Source: an uncultured Lachnoanaerobaculum sp.
GTDB taxonomy: Bacteria; Bacillota; Clostridia; Lachnospirales; Lachnospiraceae
NCBI GenBank assembly: GCA_938041725.1
Contig: CALISX010000073.1
Coordinates: 1 to 9,711, forward strand
Direction: 5' to 3'
DNA: 9,711 bases
Positions within the stretch are counted from its first letter, which is position 1, and each line of letters begins with the position of its first letter. A program made the position numbers and the translations under genes. Positions 1-5,926 of this stretch are shown piece after piece. The notes beneath the pieces were generated by a model. That model worked only from the letters and a program-made list of their open reading frames with translations. It made no database searches and was not told the DNA's origin.

Positions 1-267
1 TTCCGGATGGAAATCTTCAAATATCTCTTGGATGGTTTTTTTATCCCCTATACTGCCTTGTACAAAAAAAAACCGGGGGTATTTCTTTAATCGAGAAAGT
101 CTGTATTCCTTTAATGCCACATCATAGTAGTGGTTCATATTATCAATCCCCACCACATCAAGATCTGGATACAGTCCATATAATTTCTCAATTAATGCAG
201 CCCCGATGAATCCGGCTGCTCCCGTTACCAACACTCTCTTTTTTTCTAGATTAATCACTGTCTTCAC
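1..267 (-). CDS. UDP-glucuronate 4-epimerase-like NAD-dependent sugar epimerase, N-terminal part (runs off the left edge)
   Basis: Eighty-nine codons of an extended short-chain dehydrogenase/reductase are present, without a stop, so the gene continues beyond base 1. The Rossmann dinucleotide-binding motif VTGAAGFIG sits at about residues 14-22, and strand 2 ends in GIDNMNHYYD, which closely resembles the UDP-glucuronate 4-epimerase (CapI-type) branch. Such enzymes interconvert UDP-glucuronate and UDP-galacturonate in the cytoplasm to supply acidic sugars for capsule or exopolysaccharide. The start chosen is GTG at 265-267, because GAGGAG (277-282, overlapping the stop of the sugar transferase gene) lies 9 nt upstream. 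A second in-frame GTG at 256-258 is possible. The catalytic YxxxK region lies outside the window, so the exact substrate is inferred. A run of nine A (64-72; coding-strand T9) encodes Phe-Phe-Phe, and the frame is intact across it. Confidence 0.85.
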   Translation of the reverse strand, partial: MKTVINLEKKRVLVTGAAGFIGAALIEKLYGLYPDLDVVGIDNMNHYYDVALKEYRLSRLKKYPRFFFVQGSIGDKKTIQEIFEDFHPE

Positions 268-281
268 ACTATTACTCTCCT

Positions 282-1688
282 CTATCTGGCTCCCTTTGAT
301 AAAATAACTACCTGAAGGGTTTTTAAAATCAAACGAATGTCCTTGCCTATATTCCAATCTTGAATGTATTTTCTATCCAAGGCTACCACCTGCTCAAAGT
401 CGGTAATATCACTGCGTCCGGATACCTGCCACATTCCCGTAATCCCTGGTTTCATGGCCAGTCGGGCCTTATGATGCTTCTCATATTTTTCGTATTCATC
501 CACTGTGGGAGGCCGGGTCCCCACCAGACTCATATCCCCCATTAACACATTCCAAAATTGGGGCAGCTCATCAATGCTGGTTTTGCGTATAAACCGGCCA
601 ATAGGGGTAATACGAGGGTCATTTTCCATTTTAAACATCAACCCATTCATTTGATTCTGCTGCATCAATGCTGCCTTGCGTTCCTCCGCATCCATATACA
701 TAGAACGGAATTTATACAGTGTAAAAATACGTCCGTTTCGGCCTACCCGCTTTTGCTTAAAAAAAACAGAGCCCGGGGAGGTAATATAAATGATCGGAGC
801 TACAATGATAAAAACAGGGACTGTTAGAATAAGACCTACAATCGCCCCTGTAAAATCCATAAGAGCTTTAAAAAACAAGTCTTTTTCGCTCACATAGCTG
901 GAGCAGGAGGTTAATACATTCACTTCTCCAAACTTGTTCGGATATATAATGTTCAGCCCTTCTTCCGGTTTATACACATCAAAGTGAACGGTAATACCCA
1001 TGCTTAATAAATTTTGTGCCAGGGCTTCCACCTCCTCCGTTCTTATGATATGTGTGATTAAAACCTCATCCACCACCTCTGTGAGTGCATAATTTAAAAT
1101 AGCATCCTCTCCGATCAGGCAGTCCTCTCCCCATTGGGAGCTGGCAGTATCACTTTCCAAAACACCAAACATCAGCTTGCTGTATTTCTTCGGTGCTTTA
1201 TTTTGAATATAATCGTTCATGCGAAGCAGGTATTTGGTATCTGTAACCAGCAAAAGCACATTGTTTCCCCCGCTTTCCGTGCGCTCTGTAGACAATACCT
1301 TCAAAACACAGCGGACACCATAAGCACTGAAAATTCCGATCACATACCAGAGAATGACAATGCCTCTTGAAAAAGTACTTGCATCTCTCAGGATAAAAAG
1401 TCTGGCCAGCTCCAGGAAAAACACTAAGGATACCAGTTGAAAGGCCTTAACAAATTCAGCATAATACCCTCTCTTGGATATACCCTTATAGTTTTCACCA
1501 AAAAAGGCCACAAGAAAGGTCGTTATTATAATGCTTATCCCAAAAAAGATATAACCCTCTCTGTTTGTAATATCCCTAAACAGTCTTCTGCATAAAAAAG
1601 CAATCAACAAAGAAACCTGCAGCGCCAGAATATCTCCTAACAAATATCTTACATTATAATATATTCCATTTTCTTCACGAACAAACAT
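282..1688 (-). CDS. Exopolysaccharide polyprenyl glycosylphosphotransferase (initiating sugar-1-phosphate transferase)
   Basis: This integral membrane enzyme of the WbaP/CpsE type would transfer a sugar 1-phosphate from a UDP-sugar to undecaprenyl phosphate, the first step of building polysaccharide repeat units. The protein is 468 residues. It has four hydrophobic N-terminal segments (about 15-35, 46-64, 82-100 and 108-128), a central soluble Rossmann-like CoA_binding_3 region (about 140-250), a hydrophobic re-entrant helix (about 278-302), and the C-terminal bacterial sugar transferase domain. Visible domain motifs are LYKFRSM (324-330), the Asp-Glu dyad in TSIDELPQFWN (370-380, D373/E374), DMSLVGTRP (385-393) and KPGITGMWQVSGR (413-425). 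Start: ATG at 1686-1688, with AGGGAG 7 nt upstream (1696-1701). A GTG two codons earlier (1692-1694) is too close to that site. The sugar transferred cannot be told from sequence; the epimerase 14 nt downstream suggests a uronic-acid-containing polymer. Sampled lines of this gene are AT-rich. Confidence 0.93.
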   Translation of the reverse strand: MFVREENGIYYNVRYLLGDILALQVSLLIAFLCRRLFRDITNREGYIFFGISIIITTFLVAFFGENYKGISKRGYYAEFVKAFQLVSLVFFLELARLFILRDASTFSRGIVILWYVIGIFSAYGVRCVLKVLSTERTESGGNNVLLLVTDTKYLLRMNDYIQNKAPKKYSKLMFGVLESDTASSQWGEDCLIGEDAILNYALTEVVDEVLITHIIRTEEVEALAQNLLSMGITVHFDVYKPEEGLNIIYPNKFGEVNVLTSCSSYVSEKDLFFKALMDFTGAIVGLILTVPVFIIVAPIIYITSPGSVFFKQKRVGRNGRIFTLYKFRSMYMDAEERKAALMQQNQMNGLMFKMENDPRITPIGRFIRKTSIDELPQFWNVLMGDMSLVGTRPPTVDEYEKYEKHHKARLAMKPGITGMWQVSGRSDITDFEQVVALDRKYIQDWNIGKDIRLILKTLQVVILSKGAR

Positions 1689-1747
1689 TTTCACACTCCC
1701 TACTGCACTCTAACCAAAATGTATTGGCAACCCGTTTACTACTTCCC

Positions 1748-3208
1748 CTATAGACTTGGATATTTTTTTGTTATATCCTTTTTATCCGTTCGATTCAAAA
1801 TGGCACCTGCTGCATTTGCAGATACTTGCTTTAATTTGTAGATTCCTTCCTCCAGCAATGCGTAAGAAACACTGTCCTGCTTTATGATTAACAGTACCAT
1901 ATCCGCATAGGAAGACAAAGACAATGCATCTGAATACATATTCACAGGCGGTGTATCCAATAACACATAGTCATACTGATCCTGCATCCTTCCCACTGCT
2001 GCCTTCATTTCCTCTGTTCCCCAAATATCGGTTTTCCCGCTGCCATTCGCCCCCGTTGAAATGAAATCCGGACCCTGGGGTATGGATTTGACATACTCCT
2101 GATAGCTCTTGTTTTTCGTAAACATCTCTGCAAGTCCTCTATCATTATCCACGCCAAACATCTTGTAAAGGGAAGGCCTTCTTAAATTGCAGTCTACCAG
2201 CAGCACCTTCTTACCTTCCTTCACCAAAGCACAGGCCAGATTGGCTGCAATGGAACTGGTTCCCTGCTTTTCCTTCACGCTGGTCAGCAGCAGGGTTTTG
2301 GTTTTTTCCTCCAACAGCAGGGAATCCACAACCGTTCTGATCTCTCTAAAGCTTTCTGCTGCAAAAGAATCCGGCTCTCTCATGACAATCGGCTGTTCCA
2401 TGACCTCTTTTCTGCCCTTCCCATAGTTGGGTATGGAACCAAATGCTGCAATCCCTGCTTTATTGTAAATATCCTTTTCCACCTTTATGGTGTTCCGCAC
2501 ATTTTCAATGATAATAGCAGAACCAGCCGCCAAAAGCAAACCCAGCAAAAAACCGCCCACTACAGACTTCTTATTGTCGGTCTTTAACGGATAGGCCGGC
2601 ATCTTTGCAGCTTCTATCACTTCAAGGTTGGCACCTCCGGAAATTCTCTTGATGGTATCGGAAAACGTCTGTGTAAATACATCGCAGGCCTTAAAAACCT
2701 GATCCGGATTTGTGCCCACCACCTTCAGCTGCAAAATCTGTGTATTTGTAATATGAGTCAGCTGGATCCGGACATTTCCGTTTTCAGCAGTATTCAACTG
2801 CTGTTTTACTGCATCCATAACCTCATGGGTCTTTGCAATTTCTGCATAGGTAGGTCCAACCTGTGCTCCAAATGTCACATCCTCCATCATAAAGCCCAGC
2901 TGTTTTTGCTCCTCTCTCCGAATTGTCTCATCCGAGCGTAAACTGTCTTCGTTTTTGACCTCCCCCCGTGGACCTAAAACCGCATCCTTCTTTGTGGTGC
3001 CTCCTCTTGTAATAATCTCCGTCTGTTTAAAAGACTCTCCCCTTTTAATTAAAATCTTTTCAGAGGCCTGGTACGTGGGAATTGTGAAACGAACATGCAT
3101 ATAGGCCCCTATAGCGGCACATATCAGTGGAAAAACCAACAGGGATTTCCAATGTTTTTTCCATATCCAAAGTAATTCCCGCACTTCCATGACTTCCTCA
3201 TTTCTCAT
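1748..3208 (-). CDS. Fused Wzz chain-length regulator / BY-kinase-like protein with a degenerate kinase active site
   Basis: This is a 486-residue membrane protein. It has an N-terminal Wzz domain: transmembrane helix about 22-41, extracellular part with coiled segments, the proline motif AAKMPAYPL at 202-210, and a second helix at about 216-235. A cytoplasmic bacterial tyrosine kinase (CpsD/CapB) fold follows. The family controls polymer length and export through autophosphorylation cycles. The fold is recognisable from ESFREIRTVV (285-294), the Walker A' strand VLLVDCNLRRP (335-345) and Walker B YVLLDTPP (414-421). Key residues are lost: the Walker A stretch reads KEKQGTSS (312-319), with Thr317 where the P-loop lysine belongs; Walker A' has DCN instead of DxD; and the C-terminus ends in one lone Tyr (KKYPSL) with no tyrosine cluster. 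It may therefore be a pseudokinase keeping only the structural Wzz role (inference). Start: ATG at 3206-3208 with AAAGG 10 nt upstream; the TTG at 3251-3253 extends a tail unlike the family. It is first in the polysaccharide operon. Confidence 0.88.
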   Translation of the reverse strand: MRNEEVMEVRELLWIWKKHWKSLLVFPLICAAIGAYMHVRFTIPTYQASEKILIKRGESFKQTEIITRGGTTKKDAVLGPRGEVKNEDSLRSDETIRREEQKQLGFMMEDVTFGAQVGPTYAEIAKTHEVMDAVKQQLNTAENGNVRIQLTHITNTQILQLKVVGTNPDQVFKACDVFTQTFSDTIKRISGGANLEVIEAAKMPAYPLKTDNKKSVVGGFLLGLLLAAGSAIIIENVRNTIKVEKDIYNKAGIAAFGSIPNYGKGRKEVMEQPIVMREPDSFAAESFREIRTVVDSLLLEEKTKTLLLTSVKEKQGTSSIAANLACALVKEGKKVLLVDCNLRRPSLYKMFGVDNDRGLAEMFTKNKSYQEYVKSIPQGPDFISTGANGSGKTDIWGTEEMKAAVGRMQDQYDYVLLDTPPVNMYSDALSLSSYADMVLLIIKQDSVSYALLEEGIYKLKQVSANAAGAILNRTDKKDITKKYPSL

Positions 3209-3234
3209 AAGCTTATAACCTTTCTCCCTTCGTG

Positions 3235-3270
3235 GGGGAATGGTAAGCAGCAACCCCTTCCCCGTTTACC
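3235..3270 (-). other. Possible structured leader of the polysaccharide operon mRNA
   Basis: On the minus strand, two perfect complementary pairs lie in the untranslated leader: GGTAA (3266-3270) with TTACC (3242-3246), and GGGGAA (3258-3263) with TTCCCC (3235-3240). They interleave, so they would form either a pseudoknot or two mutually exclusive hairpins. They end about 26 nt before the start codon at 3208. No known riboswitch class is recognised and no run of T follows. Pairs this short can occur by chance. Confidence 0.25.
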
Positions 3271-3296
3271 AACAAGACTCCATCTATTTTAAAAAA

Positions 3297-3305
3297 ATTA
3301 TAACA
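3297..3305 (-). promoter_or_regulatory. Extended -10 promoter of the polysaccharide operon
   Basis: The minus strand reads TGTTATAAT, a perfect TATAAT box with the TGn extension. The -35 region is poor (TTAAGG at 3318-3323, 15-bp spacing), which extended -10 promoters tolerate. It would start RNA near 3290, leaving about an 80-nt leader before the ATG at 3208. A second TATAAT on this strand (3331-3336) lacks both the TGn motif and a -35 box. Confidence 0.55.
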
Positions 3306-3343
3306 TCTTTACTTTATCCTTAACAGCTCCATTATAAGTACTG

Positions 3344-3366
3344 CTCCCTACTCCCTAAGTCTCCCT
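3344..3366. repeat. Short direct repeats of CTCCCT upstream of the polysaccharide promoter
   Basis: CTCCCTA occurs twice in tandem (3344-3350 and 3351-3357), and CTCCCT occurs again at 3361-3366 after a 3-nt gap. On the minus strand they read as AGGGAG and lie about 40-70 bp upstream of the polysaccharide -10 box. That is where activator half-sites can sit, but no family is recognised and the repeats are very short. Confidence 0.3.
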
Positions 3367-3370
3367 TTCA

Positions 3371-3388
3371 ATACCACAAAAGTGGTAT
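3371..3388. promoter_or_regulatory. Perfect inverted repeat between divergent promoters, candidate operator
   Basis: ATACCAC and GTGGTAT form a perfect 7-bp inverted repeat around the loop AAAA. It lies 23 bp before the lipoprotein -35 box and 65 bp upstream of the polysaccharide -10 box. No gene reads into it from either side, so an operator is more likely than a terminator, although only a short CTTTT follows it on the plus strand. The binding protein is unknown. Confidence 0.45.
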
Positions 3389-3411
3389 CTTTTCCCTCCC
3401 TATATCTGCTT

Positions 3412-3440
3412 TTGACACCTGGAAGAAAAATTTATATAAT
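3412..3440 (+). promoter_or_regulatory. Consensus sigma-A promoter of the lipoprotein gene
   Basis: TTGACA (3412-3417) and TATAAT (3435-3440) both match the vegetative consensus exactly and are separated by the optimal 17 bp. RNA would start near 3447 and leave a leader of about 60 nt before the ATG at 3507. The leader holds a small TTGCG/CGCAA palindrome (3471-3482). A perfect promoter implies strong basal expression unless it is repressed. Confidence 0.85.
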
Positions 3441-3506
3441 GAAAGCAGGAAGTCCCCAGAAGCGACACAGTTGCGGACGCAAAATCCCCTCATATAAGGA
3501 GTTGAT

Positions 3507-4175
3507 ATGTCTCAAAATACAAAAAAATATGCCGGCATGCTACCGGCCATTATGGCTCTCTCTCTCTTTTTATCCGGCTGTGGTTCCTCTAAAACCCAGG
3601 ATTACACCATTGGAACCACCCCCCTTACCCTAACTGCCAAGGGCGACTGGTCTGACTATACAGATACCATGCAAAACCAGCTTTCCCTGCGTTCTGCAGA
3701 TCAAAGTATGATTGTCGTTTTTGACGCGCTTTCCAAGGAGGATGCCTCCGGGATGAATCTGGAGGATTTTTCCAAGGAATACCTGCAGGGAACCAATGCA
3801 GCCATTGCTCCCCTGAAAAAAACCACCCTGGGGGATTTACCGGCTTATGAGGTAACCACCATCCAGATTTACGAGGGAGACCCTTCCTCTGAACAAAACC
3901 AAAAGGAGGACACCATCTATGCCCAAAACTATGGGATAGAGGTGGAGGACTATTATATATATGCCACGATTTTCTCCTATTACAGCAAATTGGAAAAATC
4001 CAAAGAGGTGATGGAGGATATGATCCTGTCCATAACCCCTGACTCTGCTGCTGCCAAAAATGCCGAAAACAGCAGTGAAACTGGCAGCAGCACAGAGGAC
4101 TCGGACTCTGAAACAGCCATAGAAAGTCCTCCAGTCACAGGCGAAGAACAACAGGATGCTTCCCAGAGCTCCTGA
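3507..4175 (+). CDS. Predicted surface lipoprotein of unknown function
   Basis: The protein has 222 residues. A lysine-bearing N-terminus and hydrophobic stretch (about 9-22) lead into the lipobox LSGC, so cleavage and lipidation at Cys25 would anchor it on the outer face of the membrane. Residues about 33-180 look like a compact alpha/beta domain starting TIGTTPLTLTAKGDW, with alternating strands and tyrosine-rich late strands (EVEDYYIYATIF). This pattern recalls PsbP/Mog1- or DUF1795-like folds, but that is a resemblance only. The last 45 or so residues are Ser/Glu/Asp-rich, low in complexity and probably disordered. The ATG is preceded by AAGGAG (3496-3501) at 5 nt. It is transcribed alone from a consensus promoter, divergently from the polysaccharide genes and convergently with the pyridoxamine kinase gene. 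The function is not known; the divergent placement allows, but does not prove, a link to envelope or polysaccharide homeostasis. Confidence 0.85.
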   Translation: MSQNTKKYAGMLPAIMALSLFLSGCGSSKTQDYTIGTTPLTLTAKGDWSDYTDTMQNQLSLRSADQSMIVVFDALSKEDASGMNLEDFSKEYLQGTNAAIAPLKKTTLGDLPAYEVTTIQIYEGDPSSEQNQKEDTIYAQNYGIEVEDYYIYATIFSYYSKLEKSKEVMEDMILSITPDSAAAKNAENSSETGSSTEDSDSETAIESPPVTGEEQQDASQSS

Positions 4176-4200
4176 AAAATTCCACGGATATTTCCCTGGA
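4174..4200 (-). terminator. Rho-independent terminator of the right-hand operon
   Basis: On the minus strand TCCAGGG, a 6-nt loop, and CCGTGGA form a 7-bp stem with one mismatch, followed by ATTTTTC. It begins 8 nt after the stop of the pyridoxamine kinase gene and reaches the last codon of the convergent lipoprotein gene. Read on the plus strand it has no following T run, so it mainly serves leftward transcription. The stem is modest. Confidence 0.55.
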
Positions 4201-4208
4201 GGCTGGGG

Positions 4209-5051
4209 TCAGGGCTTAGGGACCGGACAGTCCCTCCCCTGCAGCAGCATTCCTAGGGATTTTTCAAACTTCACTCCATACCAATGGCTTTGATCCCCCT
4301 CTGTGCGAACCATGGCATCTCTGACAAAGTCTGCGGCCTGCTCCACCGCCTGCCGCAGGATGCCTCCTTGAAGAAAAAGCCCGGTAAAGGCTGCGGCAAA
4401 GCAGTCTCCGGTGCCATGTTTGTTTTGGGAAAGCCGGGGGGTAAAAACAAAGTCTGTCTTCCCATTCTCCCGCAGAGCCATTCCCAGGCTTTCCCCCTGG
4501 CAAATGCCCTTCAGAATGATACCTCCAGCCCCCAGCTCCTCCAATCCCTTTAAAAGGGACTCTATATCCTCCGGGCTCTGGTTTTCCAACACCGGCTCTC
4601 TCCCTGTTAAAAGAGCGGCCTCTGTCATATTGGGCAAAAGAATATCCGCCCCCTTTACCAGCTCCTTCATGGCCTCCACATAGTCCGGCTCCAATCCCTG
4701 GTACAGCTTTCCATGATCTGCCATGGCCGGATCTACGATACGAAGTCCCCCTTTGACCAATGCCCCCTCCATAATGGTTTTTACAATGGGGATATGCCCG
4801 GGTCTTCCCAGATATCCTGTATACACCGCATCAAAGGTAATGCCCTCCCTTTGCCACTGACTGGCAATGGCAGGCAGCTCCGGGGTCATGTCCCGAAAGG
4901 TGTATCCCTGAAATCCCCCGGTGTGATTGGATAAAACCGCTGTGGGCAAAATCGCCGTTTCCAAACCGCAGACCGACAAAATCGGCAGCGCCACTGTAAT
5001 GGAGCATTGACCCACACAGGATATATCCTGAATAGTCAGCACCCTTTCCAT
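4209..5051 (-). CDS. pdxY: Pyridoxamine/pyridoxal kinase (PfkB/ribokinase superfamily)
   Basis: This cytoplasmic salvage enzyme would phosphorylate pyridoxal, pyridoxamine or pyridoxine with ATP to give the 5'-phosphate cofactor forms. It has 280 residues, the usual size for the family. Visible motifs are the N-terminal IQDISCVGQCSITVALPIL (7-25), PTAVLSNHTGGF (36-47, substrate pocket), VDPAMADHGKLY (106-117), LPNMTEAALLTG (139-150), and the anion-hole/catalytic HGTGDCFAAAF (212-222), where Asp216 is the expected base. The ATG has AAGGAG (5057-5062) 5 nt upstream. It is the last gene of the operon, 51 nt after the unknown 123-residue gene, and is followed by a hairpin terminator. The ribokinase-like fold also includes hydroxymethylpyrimidine kinases, but the N-terminal motif and GTGD context fit the PdxK/PdxY branch better. 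The pdxY symbol denotes the family, not a proven substrate preference. Confidence 0.9.
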   Translation of the reverse strand: MERVLTIQDISCVGQCSITVALPILSVCGLETAILPTAVLSNHTGGFQGYTFRDMTPELPAIASQWQREGITFDAVYTGYLGRPGHIPIVKTIMEGALVKGGLRIVDPAMADHGKLYQGLEPDYVEAMKELVKGADILLPNMTEAALLTGREPVLENQSPEDIESLLKGLEELGAGGIILKGICQGESLGMALRENGKTDFVFTPRLSQNKHGTGDCFAAAFTGLFLQGGILRQAVEQAADFVRDAMVRTEGDQSHWYGVKFEKSLGMLLQGRDCPVPKP

Positions 5052-5102
5052 ATATTCTCCTTTTCTATCAGAATGTCCTGCACAGCAAAAACCATTTGCC
5101 CT

Positions 5103-5474
5103 CTACTGCAATTCCTCCGGCTTTAAATCCCTTTCCTTCAGGGCCAGGGCAATTAATTTTTCCTTATCCTGGGGAGATAATTTATAAATATTACCCCCCT
5201 TCCGCCACCTTTCTATCACCTCCTCCAGACTGGGTTTTTCCTCATCCTCGTCATAGACCTCCGGATCCTCCAAATCTGCCATCTTTTCCCGGAGCACCAA
5301 AAGCTCAAACTGGAAATGACGCACATCCTTTTGCCGGGGAAAGAGCTCTGTCAGCTGACATCTTTCCCAATCCTGCTGGGCCTTCCCCAGAGGATATACC
5401 TTTTTATAAAATCTTTGCTGCTTTCTCTTTCTGGCTTTGGCGCTTTCCAAGCCAAGCATATCTAAAAGTCCCAT
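5103..5474 (-). CDS. Conserved-looking small protein of unknown function (123 aa)
   Basis: I do not recognise a family. The protein is predicted soluble, with no signal peptide or membrane helix. It begins MGLLDMLGLE, then has a strongly basic segment (about 12-25: KARKRKQQRFYKK), a helix-prone middle, an acidic stretch (about 67-79: DLEDPEVYDEDEE), and a charged helical C-terminus ending in LQ. Length and charge layout would suit a small nucleic-acid or protein-binding adaptor, but nothing shows that directly. It is a real gene by position: its ATG is 2 nt after the stop of the rpiB-type gene, with an AGG-rich ribosome binding site (CAGGTAGG) spanning that stop, so it is probably translationally coupled. 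No other long frame competes on the same strand. The next gene follows after 51 nt. Confidence 0.75.
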   Translation of the reverse strand: MGLLDMLGLESAKARKRKQQRFYKKVYPLGKAQQDWERCQLTELFPRQKDVRHFQFELLVLREKMADLEDPEVYDEDEEKPSLEEVIERWRKGGNIYKLSPQDKEKLIALALKERDLKPEELQ

Positions 5475-5476
5475 AC

Positions 5477-5926
5477 CTACCTGCTGTATTTTTTTTCTAT
5501 TTCTGTAATAATGGCCAGCCTGTCCCTGTGGCGGCCCCCTTCAAAAACCGTTGTAAAAAAAGTATCCACAATCAGCTTGGCCACCTCCTCTCCCACCACT
5601 CTGGCGCCTAAAGCGATAATCTGGGCATCGTTGTGCAGGCTGGCCATTTTTGCAGAGTAGCTTTCAGAGCATACCGCCGCCCGGATCCCCGGCACTTTGT
5701 TGGCGGCTATGGAAATTCCGATGCCGGTGCCGCAGACCGCAACCCCCCTTTCCACCTTTCCCTCCCGAATGGCCTCCGCCAAAATCTGTCCATAGGCGGA
5801 ATAGTCCGCCCGAATCCCCTCTTTACAGCCAAAGTCCACACATTCATGTCCCTGACTGGCTAAATGCGCCATCAGAATCTTTTTCAGAGCAAAGCCCGTA
5901 TGGTCATTGGCAAAGCCGATTTTCAC
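5477..5926 (-). CDS. rpiB: RpiB/LacA/LacB-family sugar-phosphate isomerase (ribose-5-phosphate isomerase B-like)
   Basis: The enzyme interconverts ribose 5-phosphate and ribulose 5-phosphate (pentose phosphate pathway), or a related aldose/ketose phosphate pair, in the cytosol. It has 149 residues, the normal length. Motifs are NDHTGFALK (7-15), DFG (31-33), the catalytic Cys65 in VCGTGIGISIAANK (64-77), CSESYSA (86-92), His98 in SLHNDAQIIALGARVVG (96-112), and the phosphate-binding EGGRHRDR (129-136). These closely follow E. coli RpiB. The start is GTG at 5924-5926: it shares GTGA with the rsmI stop and has AAAGGAGG about 7 nt upstream. A longer frame reaching 6040 has no family-like sequence in its extension and lies inside rsmI. 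The LacA/LacB-like and allose-phosphate isomerases share this fold, so the exact sugar is inferred. Confidence 0.93.
   Translation of the reverse strand: MKIGFANDHTGFALKKILMAHLASQGHECVDFGCKEGIRADYSAYGQILAEAIREGKVERGVAVCGTGIGISIAANKVPGIRAAVCSESYSAKMASLHNDAQIIALGARVVGEEVAKLIVDTFFTTVFEGGRHRDRLAIITEIEKKYSR

Noticed and set aside
64..72. Possible frameshift in the epimerase gene at the A run
   Set aside because: A recount gives nine A, and the translation continues with sensible family sequence (FVQGSIGD) to base 1, so the frame is intact.
1748..1775. A hidden tyrosine cluster reached by slippage at the seven-A run near the end of the kinase-like gene
   Set aside because: Reading the neighbouring frames past the run gives no tyrosine-rich tail, so the cluster is absent, not frameshifted away.
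3382..3633. 83-codon plus-strand frame upstream of and overlapping the lipoprotein gene
   Set aside because: Its start lies upstream of the consensus promoter and its internal ATG (3439) falls in the -10 box; it has no ribosome binding site and overlaps the lipoprotein start in another frame.
3837..4151. 104-codon minus-strand frame opposite the lipoprotein gene
   Set aside because: It has no ribosome binding site or recognisable family, while the plus-strand frame has a promoter, ribosome binding site and lipobox.
5096..5611. 171-codon plus-strand frame opposite the unknown gene and rpiB
   Set aside because: It is proline-rich, low-information translation of the antisense strand, and rpiB on the other strand is certain.
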